A DNA stretch of 41,106 bases from Geobacter sp. UBA6151 (GCA_002423105.1 DIUT01000024.1:1-41106), one strand, 5' to 3'; positions 8,195 through 17,123 are shown, counted from the stretch's first letter. Numbers and translations are program-made. Notes: generated from the letters alone by a model not told the origin.

Positions 8195-9295
8195 TTAAGG
8201 TATGGAGTAATAGGAACCGGGAAGCTGCGCAAGCAGTCCCTTCAGTTCAAGGCCCAGAACCATAGCCGAAACCTCACCAGCCGTCAATTCAAGAGCAACA
8301 GTTATTTCATCAAGATGGCGCGGGCCTTGGGCCACCAGCTCATACAACGCCGCCTCACGCGGAGTCAGGACACAGCGCACCGTATGTGCAGGGTCTGCAA
8401 AGAGGGATGCCTGACCGGCCACCGGCAACGGCCCCAATGCCAAAGCATCCAGGATATCGTCAACACAGTCAACAAGCTGGGCTCCCTGCTTGATCAGCCG
8501 GTTGCTCCCCCGGGAAGAGGCTGCGTTGATCGGCCCCGGCACCGCCATTACCTCGCGCCCCTGATCCAGCGCATAGCGAGCCGTAATCAGCGAACCGCTC
8601 TGCTCGGCAGCCTCCACCACCAGCACCCCCCGTGAAAGACCGCTGATAATGCGATTACGACGGGGAAAATGCTCGGCCAGCGGTTGGGTACCCAGGGGGA
8701 ATTCCGAAAGAATGCAGCCGGATTCGGCAATTTTGTCCGCCAGCTCCCTGTTCTCAGGCGGATAGTGAATATCCACACCACAACCCAGCACCGCCACGGT
8801 AACGCCATTTCCCTTGAGCGCCCCACGGTGGGCCGCGGTATCAATACCACGGGCCAGACCGGACACCACCCGTACCCCCAAGCCTGCAAGTTCAGCAGCA
8901 AGCTGTTCCGCCGCCTTGAGACCGTCACGTCCGGCCCGCCGTGAACCGACCACAGCCACCGCCGGTTCCCAGAGCGGCGCCACCCCGCGCAGGTAGAGCA
9001 GCGGCGGCGGATCACCGATCTCAAACAGACGGCGGGGGTAGTCGGCATCCAGAAAGGTCAGCACCCTGATACTGGAACCGTCGAGACGCCTGCATTCTTG
9101 CTCGGCAAAACAACGACAGGCACTCCCCTGCATGGCAGCCACAACTGCCTCACTCACCCCCCGCACCGCCATCAACTGAGCAGACGATGCGGAAAGCGCC
9201 CGGTCGGGTGTTTCAAAACGCTCCAGCAGGCGGCGGAACAGCACGGGTCCTACGCCTTCCACCGCCCGTAATGCAATCCATGAATACGTATCCAC
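8195..9295 (-). CDS. dprA: DNA-processing protein DprA/Smf
   Basis: DprA loads RecA onto incoming single-stranded DNA during transformation and is also found in bacteria not known to be competent. The N-terminal helix-hairpin-helix region (YSWIALRAVEGVGPVLFRRL) precedes the Rossmann-like core: VAVVGSRRAGRDGLKAAEQL, VSGLARGIDTAAHRGAL, FPRRNRIISGLSRGVLVVEA, GSLITARYALDQGREVMAVPG and SRGSNRLIKQGAQLV. A C-terminal winged-helix DprA domain (LDEITVALELTAGEVSAMVL) ends the protein. I prefer the GTG at 9295, which has GGGGAG four bases upstream and gives a normal 366-residue protein starting VDTYSW. A TTG at 9358, next to the stop of the LysM gene, would add 21 residues of no recognisable domain. It lies between the LysM gene and topA in one tight operon. 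Confidence 0.95.
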   Translation of the reverse strand: MDTYSWIALRAVEGVGPVLFRRLLERFETPDRALSASSAQLMAVRGVSEAVVAAMQGSACRCFAEQECRRLDGSSIRVLTFLDADYPRRLFEIGDPPPLLYLRGVAPLWEPAVAVVGSRRAGRDGLKAAEQLAAELAGLGVRVVSGLARGIDTAAHRGALKGNGVTVAVLGCGVDIHYPPENRELADKIAESGCILSEFPLGTQPLAEHFPRRNRIISGLSRGVLVVEAAEQSGSLITARYALDQGREVMAVPGPINAASSRGSNRLIKQGAQLVDCVDDILDALALGPLPVAGQASLFADPAHTVRCVLTPREAALYELVAQGPRHLDEITVALELTAGEVSAMVLGLELKGLLAQLPGSYYSIP

Positions 9296-9358
9296 CAGAC
9301 TCCCCGGAAAAACAAAGGCCGACACAGGGTCGGCCGGTACGTTCCTGCATGGGATCAA

Positions 9359-10366
9359 TCAGCGCGGCGCGCTCATGACCATATCCTTTTTGAAAATCGC
9401 ATCAATACTTTTTATCACTAACGCCGTAGAGGTGCGCTTCCCCACCTGTACCACCACAACCGCACCCACCACCTCATGGGGCAATATCACGGTATCGGGG
9501 TCCACCGGCATGTTGTCCATCACCACTTCCCGTACCACATACAACAGGTTGCCTTCTTCAACACCGTGATTGGCCCCAAGATCAAGATAGACCACATCAC
9601 CCTGTGCCAGCGCGTTGTTCCCGGCATAGCTCTCCACAATCATACCGCTCAGGGAGCGGGCCGCCACTTTCAGACTTATCTCGCGGCGCTCCAGATTGCG
9701 GTACGGCACCAGCAGACTACCCGGAGCAATCTCTCTGTAGGATTTGTTAATGATAGCCCGAGAACCGCTTTCGGTAACACGGGCCAACTGTAGCGACCCC
9801 AGCGGCACAACCCGCTTACCCAGCTTTTCGTTGGTCACCGGATGCCTGATAACCGCTGATGAATTTAGAATGGTGTATTGTTGCCCTTCGGTTCCCTGGC
9901 GATTGGTTCCTATATCGGTAAATACCGTATCTTCCTCGCCAACCAACACCCGGCCATGCTGGCTGGCAAGAATGATGCCGCTGTGAACAGCATCCTCCTC
10001 CAGCAGCCCCCCCTCGTTACCTCTGACCGTAAAGGTCCGCTCCTCGGCCACTTCGTGAGGTTGTTCAATAACCGGTGTGCTCTCCACCGCTTTTGGAGCA
10101 GCAGCTTCCCTGACGATCTCAAGCTTGCCATCCACAAACCGCAACCGCTGACCGGGATAGATCAGATGCGGGTTGGTTATCTCTTGGTTTTTCGACCAAA
10201 GATCGGGCCAGAATTTCGGATCATTCAGAAACTTCTCGGAAAGCCCCCAGAGGGTGTCACCCTTATTAATAACATAAATTGTGGTGTCATCTGCGGCAGT
10301 CGCACTGGCTTGTATTCCACACAGCAGCACCAACTGCAGCAGGAACAGGATACAATATCTGGGCAT
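9359..10366 (-). CDS. Exported LysM-domain protein
   Basis: The 335-residue product begins with a Sec signal peptide (YCILFLLQLVLLCGIQASATAA). It continues with a LysM peptidoglycan-binding domain at about 28-80 (YVINKGDTLWGLSEKFL, NPHLIYPGQRLRFV). The remaining 250 residues have no domain I can name, although the beta-rich repeats (GSLQLARVTESGSRAIINKS, LYVVREVVMDN) look like a cell-envelope binding region. LysM proteins of this build are common in Geobacter relatives, directly upstream of dprA. ATG 10366 is preceded by GAGGTG at good spacing, so I prefer it over the ATG at 10384. It follows the cpoB-like gene by 23 bases. A role in peptidoglycan attachment is likely; the exact job is unknown. 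Confidence 0.88.
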   Translation of the reverse strand: MPRYCILFLLQLVLLCGIQASATAADDTTIYVINKGDTLWGLSEKFLNDPKFWPDLWSKNQEITNPHLIYPGQRLRFVDGKLEIVREAAAPKAVESTPVIEQPHEVAEERTFTVRGNEGGLLEEDAVHSGIILASQHGRVLVGEEDTVFTDIGTNRQGTEGQQYTILNSSAVIRHPVTNEKLGKRVVPLGSLQLARVTESGSRAIINKSYREIAPGSLLVPYRNLERREISLKVAARSLSGMIVESYAGNNALAQGDVVYLDLGANHGVEEGNLLYVVREVVMDNMPVDPDTVILPHEVVGAVVVVQVGKRTSTALVIKSIDAIFKKDMVMSAPR

Positions 10367-10389
10367 ACTCACCTCACACAGCAAACCGG

Positions 10390-11130
10390 CTAGTGTACCG
10401 GGGAATCAGCGGCCATCAAACGTTCTCTGGCCTTTATGGCAGCAGAGCTGCCAGGATACTTTTTAAGCAACAACTCAAATGCAACACGAGCATTTTCCGG
10501 CTGCTTCAGTGCCCCGTAACTATACCCGATTTTCAACAGCGCGTCGGCAGCTTTGGAATGCCGGGGCCATCCTTCCAGCACGCCTTTGAATGCTGTCAAC
10601 GCCTGCGGCAAGTCGGAACTGCTGTAATAACACTCGCCGATCCAATAGCGGGCGTTGGGCACGTAATCACTGGAAGGAGAGTCCAGGACAAACTGCTCAA
10701 AAGCTTTGATGGCCCCGCTGAAATTATTGGCGCTGTACAGACCAAAGGCCTTGAGGTAGGCCGGAGGCGGCCCGTTGTCCCTGACTTTGGCAGACGGATC
10801 AGGATTCAGCAGTTCAACCTTGGGCACTGCGGCAGACGCATCGGCCTGTCGTTTTACCTGAAGCGCCTGATTAACTTCCTGTAACGCACTGCGTACGCTC
10901 TCATCAAGGGCTTGAAACTCTGCTCCACGTGCAGCGCTCTTTTCCTCAGCCTTGGCAATGCGGTCCGTCAACTCATTCAGCCGCGCCTCAAGCCCTCCCA
11001 TGATCTGAAATACATGCTCAACCCGCGCCTCGGTTTCTGTCTGACGCTTCACCAGCAGGTCATTCGCAGCACAACCCACAAGCAGTTGCATGCTCACCAA
11101 CAGTATTCCCAGCAACCCCAGACTCCGCAT
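10390..11130 (-). CDS. YbgF/CpoB-like lipoprotein with tetratricopeptide repeats
   Basis: A 246-residue lipoprotein: signal sequence with lipobox LLVGC (cysteine about residue 20), a coiled coil at about 25-95 (ARVEHVFQIMGGLEARLNEL), a Pro-rich linker, and three TPR units at about 122-240 (AYLKAFGLYSANNFSGAIKA, YWIGECYYSSSDLPQALTAF, LLKIGYSYGALKQPENARVA). This is the layout of YbgF/CpoB, the Tol-Pal partner that coordinates peptidoglycan synthesis with outer-membrane constriction. The tol-pal genes are not in this window, so orthology is not certain. ATG 11130 has GGAG just upstream and is preferred over a GTG two codons earlier. A strong predicted promoter lies 30-58 bases upstream. It heads the group with the LysM gene, dprA and topA. 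Confidence 0.88.
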   Translation of the reverse strand: MRSLGLLGILLVSMQLLVGCAANDLLVKRQTETEARVEHVFQIMGGLEARLNELTDRIAKAEEKSAARGAEFQALDESVRSALQEVNQALQVKRQADASAAVPKVELLNPDPSAKVRDNGPPPAYLKAFGLYSANNFSGAIKAFEQFVLDSPSSDYVPNARYWIGECYYSSSDLPQALTAFKGVLEGWPRHSKAADALLKIGYSYGALKQPENARVAFELLLKKYPGSSAAIKARERLMAADSPVH

Positions 11131-11159
11131 AATCACTCCGTTTTTTGATATTTCTGTGC

Positions 11160-11188
11160 TATTAAAGCCGGAAAAGCCGCTTTGTCAA
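11160..11188 (-). promoter_or_regulatory. Predicted sigma70-type promoter for cpoB-like/lysM/dprA/topA
   Basis: TTGACA (11188-11183) and TTAATA (11165-11160) on the minus strand are separated by exactly 17 bases. The first gene starts 30 bases after the -10. It lies in the divergent gap shared with the U32 peptidase gene. Confidence 0.7.
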
Positions 11189-11290
11189 GCGAAAGTCTGG
11201 AAATTCCAATACCGTTTGCATGGAACTACTCCCTGTGATAGCATTCCACATTCTATCTGCAACCCTTCCACCAACGGAGTTCAATACCCT

Positions 11291-12520
11291 GTGAAAAAAC
11301 CCGAACTGCTGGCTCCGGCCGGCACCATGGAAAAACTCGAATGTGCCATTCGCTACGGCGCAGACGCCGTCTATCTGGGCGGCCCGGAGTTCGGCTTGCG
11401 CACCATGGCCGGCAATTTTTCCCTGGAAGAGATGGGACCGGCACTACAGTTGTGCCATGCGCACAAGGTCCGTTGCTACCTGACCATCAACAGCTACCTG
11501 CCGGACAGCTCTTTGGAGCGTCTTGAACAATATCTGCAGGAACTTTCCCGTTTTCCCTTCGACGCCTATATCGTCAGCGACCCCGGTGTGTTGCGGATGA
11601 TACGCCGCATTTCGCCGGAACGGGAGATTCATCTCTCCACTCAGGCAAATACCATAAACCACGAGGCAGCCCTGTTCTGGCAGGATCAGGGGGTGACCCA
11701 GATCAATCTCGCCAGAGAGATGACCCTTGATGATATCAGGCGGACCGCTGCCAGCCTGACCATCCCCTGCGAAGTGTTTGTGCATGGGGCACTGTGCATC
11801 GCTTACTCGGGCCGTTGCCTGCTTTCCAGCGCACTGACCGGACGAAGCGCAAACCTGGGGGAATGCACGCAGCCCTGCCGCTGGAAATATGCGCTGGTGG
11901 AGGAAACCCGGCCCGGACAGTATCTACCGGTGGTGGAAGAAAAAAACGCAACCTTCATTTTCAACTCCCGCGACCTCTGCCTGCTGGAATACCTGCCGGA
12001 TCTAGTGCGGGTAGGGGTCGGCTCTTTCAAGATTGAAGGCCGGATGAAAGGCATTCACTATCTGGCTGGCGTACTACGGGTCTATCGCACTGCCCTTGAT
12101 ACCTTTTGCAACAGCCCGGAAACCTATCAGCCCGATCCGGCATGGCTGCAGGAACTGACCACCTTGAGCCATCGCGGCTATACAACCGGTTTTCTCTTTG
12201 GCGACCCGCGTGACGTCGGACAATCCTACCAAGCCGACTACCAGCGCAGCCATCTGCTGGTTGGATCCATAGAATCGGTCACAAAAAGCGGCGATGGTGT
12301 GGTCCTGGTCAGAAATCGCTTCCGCTCCGGCGATCACCTGGAGTTGATCGGACCGAACATGAAGCACACCACCCTGTCCGCTTTACGTTTACGCCCGCTT
12401 GATGCAGACGATTGTTCCGCTCCCCTGGATGTCGTGCATCCCAACATGCGCATACTGATGCCGGTCCCCCCCGGTACAGCAGCCGGTGATCTGCTTCGCT
12501 TACCGGTCACGTCATCCTGA
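11291..12520 (+). CDS. U32-family peptidase-like protein
   Basis: A 409-residue member of the U32 family (PF01136). Despite the name, several members act in RNA or quinone hydroxylation and carry an iron-sulfur cluster, for example RlhA for 23S rRNA and UbiU/UbiV for ubiquinone. Visible motifs are PELLAPAGTMEKLECAIRYG at the N-terminus and the signature HGALCIAYSGRCLLSS followed by GECTQPCRW. These give four cysteines (CX6C, later CX3C) placed as in the cluster-binding members. The C-terminal part (SRDLCLLEYLPDLVRVGVGS, FKIEGRMKG) is also typical. The start is GTG 11291 with CGGAG upstream; a longer in-frame reading from 11090 crosses the divergent promoter and is rejected. A 23S rRNA hydroxylase-like job is possible but cannot be settled here. 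Confidence 0.9.
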   Translation: MKKPELLAPAGTMEKLECAIRYGADAVYLGGPEFGLRTMAGNFSLEEMGPALQLCHAHKVRCYLTINSYLPDSSLERLEQYLQELSRFPFDAYIVSDPGVLRMIRRISPEREIHLSTQANTINHEAALFWQDQGVTQINLAREMTLDDIRRTAASLTIPCEVFVHGALCIAYSGRCLLSSALTGRSANLGECTQPCRWKYALVEETRPGQYLPVVEEKNATFIFNSRDLCLLEYLPDLVRVGVGSFKIEGRMKGIHYLAGVLRVYRTALDTFCNSPETYQPDPAWLQELTTLSHRGYTTGFLFGDPRDVGQSYQADYQRSHLLVGSIESVTKSGDGVVLVRNRFRSGDHLELIGPNMKHTTLSALRLRPLDADDCSAPLDVVHPNMRILMPVPPGTAAGDLLRLPVTSS

Positions 12521-12531
12521 AGGGACAGGCC

Positions 12532-14259
12532 ATGGCCCCGCCATTATCCGCACACCACACCACATCTGACAGCCACTGGATACGCGATCTGCTGCTACTT
12601 TCAGTGCTGTTCGGTTTTCTGTTCTGTTACGGACTAGGGCATGCTCCACTGATCGACCCCGATGAGGGGCGCTATGCCGAAATCCCCCGCGAAATGCTTG
12701 AGCGGGGAGACCTGGTCACGCCAACTCTCAACTATGTGAAGTACTTTGAAAAGCCGCCGCTGATCTACTGGCTCAATGCCGGTTCCATGAAGCTGCTGGG
12801 GCACAACGAGTTTGCAGCACGTTTTCCCTCGGCATTGGCAGGACTTTTGACCGTACTGGCAACCTACATCGCCGGGCGAAGGCTGATGGACCGCAGGACC
12901 GGCATGATTGCCGCGTTCATGCTGGGTTCAAGCGCCGGATTCCTGTTCCAGTCCCGGATCATACTGACCGACATGCTGCTGACGTTGTGCCTTTCTGTAG
13001 CTCTTTTCTGTTTTCTGCTGGCAACACAAAGCCAGGAGAAGCGACGGCGCTTTTTCTACCGGATTTTCTTCATCTGCTGCGGCCTGGCGGTTCTGACCAA
13101 GGGACTGATCGGCATTGTGCTCCCGGCAGGAATCATCTTCTGGTATCTGCTGCTCGGTCGACGCTGGCACATTCTGCCTGAAATTCCGTGGCTTTCCGGA
13201 ATTTTTCTGTTTTTGTTGGTGACTGCCCCCTGGTTTGTGTTGGTATCCGTGCAAAACCCTGAATTCCCCCATTTTTTCTTTATCAGAGAGCATTTTCAGC
13301 GTTTTACCAGCACCATTCACCGTCGCAGTCAGCCAGTCTGGTTTTTCCTGCCGATCCTGCTCCTGACCATGCTGCCGTGGTCATTCTTTCTGCCGGGAAG
13401 TCTCAAAAAAGCATGGCATGACCGCCATACCACCAGGGAAGTTACGCTCTTTCTGCTGATCTGGCCGCTGGTCATCATCCTCTTTTTTTCCCTGTCAAGT
13501 TCCAAGCTGATTCCGTACATCCTGCCGGTCTTTCCGCCGCTGGCCCTGCTCATAGCCCACCGGGCCGCCAATCATTGGCATTCCCGCCGTCCGGACCACG
13601 GGCCAGCGGTCATCGTGCTTGGCTCACTGCTTGTGGTCATCGGCGTGGCGCTGACCATCATGCCGATGCTGGACTGGTTACCACCGCTGCTACACAAAAG
13701 CGGCCAGCTGGGACGTGAACTTGCTGTGATGCTGACCGGGCCGACTCCGGCCATCACGGTACGTCATACCATGGTTCCGGGAAGCATCCTGACCGTCTTC
13801 GGAATCTTGTTATTCTTTGCGTTACGCACCCGCTCCAGCGCCCTGGTTGTAAGCCTGCTCTGCTGTTTCGGCATACTGCTGGACCTGCTACTGCCGTTCG
13901 CCTTTGCCCGTTATGGAGCGGAGCGTCTCTCGGCCCGCACCCTGGCCACAGCGGTTCAGAAACATACCGGACCGGAAACAGTACTGGCCCAGAGCGGTCC
14001 GCGCCAGGGGATGAACTTTTATACCGGTCGTCGCTTTGTGACGGTGGGCGATTACGATGAGTTGACCTTCGGCAGCCAGCAGGGAGACCAGCGCGACTGG
14101 TTCATGACCAATGAACAGTTCAACCTGCTCTGGAGTTCAAACCGCCATGTTGTTATCGTTATCCCGCGCCATCTGCAACCGGGCTACCAGACAGTCAACA
14201 ATGGCCAGGCAACGGTTCTGGCTGACAACGGTTCGTTGCTGCTGCTGTCAAACCGCTAA
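12532..14259 (+). CDS. ArnT-like glycosyltransferase family 39 membrane protein
   Basis: A 575-residue integral membrane protein of the PMT/ArnT superfamily, which uses polyprenyl-phosphate-linked sugars. A first membrane segment (LLLLSVLFGFLFCYGLGHA) is followed by the superfamily's acidic periplasmic loop with LIDPDEGRYAEIPREML (about 40-56), where the DE pair is the expected metal or catalytic site. Next come KYFEKPPLIYWLNAGSMKLL and about ten further hydrophobic segments up to residue about 470. The last 100 residues form a soluble periplasmic domain (QSGPRQGMNFYTGRRFVTVG). Start ATG 12532 has GAAGGGA upstream and follows the U32 gene by 11 bases. The ArnB-like gene downstream suggests a shared pathway adding an amino sugar to lipid A or another glycan. 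The acceptor cannot be told from sequence. Confidence 0.88.
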   Translation: MAPPLSAHHTTSDSHWIRDLLLLSVLFGFLFCYGLGHAPLIDPDEGRYAEIPREMLERGDLVTPTLNYVKYFEKPPLIYWLNAGSMKLLGHNEFAARFPSALAGLLTVLATYIAGRRLMDRRTGMIAAFMLGSSAGFLFQSRIILTDMLLTLCLSVALFCFLLATQSQEKRRRFFYRIFFICCGLAVLTKGLIGIVLPAGIIFWYLLLGRRWHILPEIPWLSGIFLFLLVTAPWFVLVSVQNPEFPHFFFIREHFQRFTSTIHRRSQPVWFFLPILLLTMLPWSFFLPGSLKKAWHDRHTTREVTLFLLIWPLVIILFFSLSSSKLIPYILPVFPPLALLIAHRAANHWHSRRPDHGPAVIVLGSLLVVIGVALTIMPMLDWLPPLLHKSGQLGRELAVMLTGPTPAITVRHTMVPGSILTVFGILLFFALRTRSSALVVSLLCCFGILLDLLLPFAFARYGAERLSARTLATAVQKHTGPETVLAQSGPRQGMNFYTGRRFVTVGDYDELTFGSQQGDQRDWFMTNEQFNLLWSSNRHVVIVIPRHLQPGYQTVNNGQATVLADNGSLLLLSNR

Positions 14260-14440
14260 GGGAGTTGGAATTTGCTGATGTACCAGTTTTACGCTCAGAT
14301 TTAGGTCAGATTTGTCATCCCTGATTGAGCAAAACCGCAGGCGTAGCCAGAGCTACGCAGAGGATTTTGCGATTGAAGGGGTGGCAAAGATGGCTTGAAG
14401 ATGAGATGTAAAACGGTATATTAGCAAGTTCCGATTCCCT
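14259..14440. repeat. Large imperfect palindromic intergenic element (about 182 bp)
   Basis: The left end (agggagttggaatttgctga) and right end (ttagcaagttccgattccct) are imperfect reverse complements. Inner arms cagttttac/gtaaaac and caaaaccgc/gattttg pair as well, and the centre gcgtagccagagctacgc is itself a hairpin. It fills the gap between the glycosyltransferase stop and the DegT gene. It resembles a non-autonomous mobile or structured RNA-type element. It shares a similar central layout with the elements at 17003 and 29291, but not obvious sequence along its length. Confidence 0.7.
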
Positions 14441-14463
14441 AACCATCAAGGAGTAGTGCAACC

Positions 14464-15627
14464 ATGCGTACCAGCTTTCTGCCATTTTCCACCCCGGCCC
14501 TGGGCGACGAGGAGATCAATGAAGTTGTTGACTCCCTCCGCTCCGGCTGGATTACCACCGGCCCCAAAGTCAAGCGTTTCGAGGATGACTTCAAAGCGTA
14601 CATCGGCGCACCCAACGCTGTTCCCTTAAGCTCAGCCACTGCCGGCCTGCACCTGACGCTGCTGGCCCTGAAGATCGGTGAAGGGGATGAAGTGATCACC
14701 ACCCCCATGACCTTTGCCTCCACAGTCAGCATGATCGTTCTGACCGGAGCCACTCCGGTTCTGGCTGACATCGAGCCGGGCACGCTCAACATTGATGTTG
14801 CCGAAATCCGCAAGAAAATTACTCCCCGTACCCGAGCCATCATCCCGGTTCATTTTGCCGGCCAGCCCTGCGACATGGATCCGATTCTCGATCTGGCACA
14901 GGAGCATGGCCTGACGGTTATTGAGGATGCCGCCCATGCCGTTGGCACAGAGTACAAGGGCAAAAAAATCGGCACCTTCGACACCGTTTCCATCTTCTCC
15001 TTTCATCCCAACAAAAACATCACCACCGGTGAAGGGGGCATGGTCTGCACCCTGGATGAGTCCCTGGCTGAAGAAATATCCCTGCTTAAATTCCACGGCA
15101 TGAGCCGTGAGGCATGGAAACGCTTTGCCGCAGCAGGCACCCCCAATTACGAGATCATGCTGCCCGGCTTCAAATACAACATGATGGATATCCAGGCTGC
15201 CATCGGCATTCACCAGCTCCCCCGACTGGACGGCTTTATCGACCGGCGGCACGCCATTGCCGAACAGTACTGTCAGGCATTCGCCGGTCTGCCGGAGCTT
15301 GCTTTGCCAACCAGTGCCTCCTATCAACAGCGGCACGCATGGCATCTTTACACGCCACTGGTGAAGATCGAATGCCTTACCATCGACCGCGACCGCTTCA
15401 TGGCTGAACTGAAAGGACGTAACATCGGCAGCGGGCTGCACTACCGCGCGATTCATCATCACAGCTGGTACCGAAACGCCCTCGGCGTAACCGATGCCGA
15501 TTTCCCCGTGGCCAGTTATGCGTCGGACCGCATCCTGTCACTACCGCTCTTTCCCGCAATGACTGAGCAGGACACGGTTGATGTTATCGAAGCAGTTACC
15601 GACGTCATCCGTTGTTTCAGGAGATAG
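14464..15627 (+). CDS. DegT/DnrJ/EryC1/StrS (ArnB-like) sugar aminotransferase
   Basis: A 387-residue PLP enzyme that transaminates nucleotide-linked keto sugars using glutamate. Family marks: LPFSTPALGDEEINEVVDSL and GWITTGPKVKRFE at the N-terminus, SSATAGLHLTLLAL (substrate and PLP phosphate), VIEDAAHAVGTEYKGKKIGT (the PLP-contacting aspartate), and SFHPNKNITTGEGGMV, where the lysine forms the Schiff base. HLYTPLVKIE and IGSGLHYRAIHHHSWY near the C-terminus match ArnB (UDP-L-Ara4O aminotransferase) closely, and ArnB is the best single guess given the ArnT-like neighbour. Other amino sugars remain possible because arnA, arnC and arnD are not in the window. AGGAG ten bases before ATG 14464 supports the start. 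dnaB follows after three bases. Confidence 0.92.
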   Translation: MRTSFLPFSTPALGDEEINEVVDSLRSGWITTGPKVKRFEDDFKAYIGAPNAVPLSSATAGLHLTLLALKIGEGDEVITTPMTFASTVSMIVLTGATPVLADIEPGTLNIDVAEIRKKITPRTRAIIPVHFAGQPCDMDPILDLAQEHGLTVIEDAAHAVGTEYKGKKIGTFDTVSIFSFHPNKNITTGEGGMVCTLDESLAEEISLLKFHGMSREAWKRFAAAGTPNYEIMLPGFKYNMMDIQAAIGIHQLPRLDGFIDRRHAIAEQYCQAFAGLPELALPTSASYQQRHAWHLYTPLVKIECLTIDRDRFMAELKGRNIGSGLHYRAIHHHSWYRNALGVTDADFPVASYASDRILSLPLFPAMTEQDTVDVIEAVTDVIRCFRR

Positions 15628-15630
15628 CTC

Positions 15631-17001
15631 ATGTCACAAGATTCTGTTCACAAGCTGCCTCCTCAGAGTGTTGAAGCCGAAATGTCAATCCTGGGCGGCA
15701 TTCTGATCGATAACGACGCCATCAACCGCGTCCTGGAGATTCTGGAGCCAACTGATTTCTACCGCGAGTCACACCGCAAAATTTTCGGCGCCATGCTGGA
15801 ACTGTCAGACCGGCGGGAGCCCTGCGACCTGATCACCCTGACCGACAGCTTAAAGCGCCGTGGCGACCTAGATACCTGCGGCGGGGCAGGCTATCTGGCC
15901 ACCTTGGTTGACTACGTTCCCACAGCAGCCAACATCGCCTACTACTGCAAGATCGTAAAGGAGAAGGCCCTCTCCCGGCGCCTGATCAGCGTTGCCACCG
16001 ACATCGTCACCACCGGCTACAGCGACCAAGGCAATGTGAACGAGATGCTGGACGGGGCGCAGAAAGCACTGTTCGAACTGTCCGAGAACAAGCTGCGTCC
16101 ACAGTACTACCCGGTGAAGGATGTCATCAAGGACACCTTCAAGATGCTCCAGACCCTCTATGAGAAGAAGGAGCCGATCACCGGCGTGGGCACCGGCTAT
16201 GTTGACCTGGATCAGATGACCGCCGGCTTTCAGCCGGGCGACTTGATCATCATTGCGGCCCGTCCTTCCATGGGCAAGACGACCCTGGCCCTGAACATGG
16301 CCAGCTACGCCAGTGCTGAAGCCAAAGAACGGGTGCCCTCCGTCATCTTCTCTCTGGAAATGGGTAAGGAACAGCTGGTCATGCGCTTTCTCTCCTCGTT
16401 GGCACGGGTTGATGCCGGACGGATGCGTACCGGCAACTTTCTGGACACCGACTGGCCACGGATGCAACGCGCCGCCGACACCCTCTACAAGTCACAGATA
16501 TTCATTGACGACACCCCGGCCATCAGTGTCCTGGAACTACGGGCCAAGGCCCGCCGCTTGAAAAGCGAACACAACCTGGGGCTGGTGATCGTTGACTATT
16601 TGCAGTTGATGCGCGGAGGAGCGAACCCCGAGTCCCGCCAGCAGGAGATATCTGAAATATCCCGTTCTTTAAAAGCGCTGGCCAAGGAACTGCACGTGCC
16701 GGTAGTGGCACTTTCGCAGTTAAACCGTGGCTTGGAAAGCCGTGGCGACAAACGTCCGATGATGAGCGACTTGCGGGAATCCGGAGCAATTGAGCAGGAT
16801 GCCGACGTGATCATGTTCGTCTACCGGGAGGCGGTCTACTGCGAACATTGCCGTAAAAAAGACGGCAGTTGCACTGCCGATCATGAACGCTCTGCAGAGA
16901 TCATCATTGGCAAACAGCGGAACGGACCGATCGGCACGGTTGAACTGGCATTCTTCGGTGAGCATACCCGCTTTGAGAACCTTGCTCGCGGGCAGCAATA
17001 A
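15631..17001 (+). CDS. dnaB: Replicative DNA helicase DnaB
   Basis: The 456-residue hexameric helicase that unwinds DNA ahead of the replication fork. The N-terminal primase-binding domain (PPQSVEAEMSILGGILID, 10-27) is joined by a linker to the RecA-like motor. Walker A is ARPSMGKTT (210-218, Lys216), Walker B is LGLVIVDYLQLM, and further motifs are EISRSLKALAKELHVPVVAL, SQLNRGLESR and SDLRESGAIEQDADVIMFVY. Length is normal for the family and no intein is present. The ATG is three bases after the DegT stop and its AGGAGA lies within the end of that gene, so the two are translationally linked. An imperfect palindromic element begins right after the stop. Confidence 0.97.
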   Translation: MSQDSVHKLPPQSVEAEMSILGGILIDNDAINRVLEILEPTDFYRESHRKIFGAMLELSDRREPCDLITLTDSLKRRGDLDTCGGAGYLATLVDYVPTAANIAYYCKIVKEKALSRRLISVATDIVTTGYSDQGNVNEMLDGAQKALFELSENKLRPQYYPVKDVIKDTFKMLQTLYEKKEPITGVGTGYVDLDQMTAGFQPGDLIIIAARPSMGKTTLALNMASYASAEAKERVPSVIFSLEMGKEQLVMRFLSSLARVDAGRMRTGNFLDTDWPRMQRAADTLYKSQIFIDDTPAISVLELRAKARRLKSEHNLGLVIVDYLQLMRGGANPESRQQEISEISRSLKALAKELHVPVVALSQLNRGLESRGDKRPMMSDLRESGAIEQDADVIMFVYREAVYCEHCRKKDGSCTADHERSAEIIIGKQRNGPIGTVELAFFGEHTRFENLARGQQ

Positions 17002-17002
17002 A

Positions 17003-17123
17003 CTATACCAATTTCAGATCAAAGATGGAGGAAAGCGCGGCGAGGAGATTGGCGACGAAGGCGTACACGTGAGTCACGCCAAAGGAGCTGACGAAGAAGA
17101 CGCTTTGATATGGAATTGGTAGT
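17003..17123 (+). repeat. Dispersed imperfect palindromic element, copy 1 (about 120 bp)
   Basis: The ends actataccaatttcagatc and ctttgatatggaattggtag are imperfect reverse complements. The interior (gcggcgagga, ggcgacg, aggcgtacacgt, ggagc, gacgaag) aligns with the reverse complement of 29291-29424. It therefore belongs to a repeat family present at least twice here. It sits directly after the dnaB stop and fills much of the dnaB-tatA gap. Confidence 0.72.

Noticed and set aside
11090..11290. Longer reading of the U32 gene starting at 11090
   Set aside because: It would run through the cpoB-like gene start and the divergent promoter and adds no family residues; GTG 11291 fits the alignment.
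14632..15462. A 276-codon frame opposite the DegT gene
   Set aside because: The plus strand encodes a complete aminotransferase with all motifs; the antisense frame has no family marks or ribosome site.
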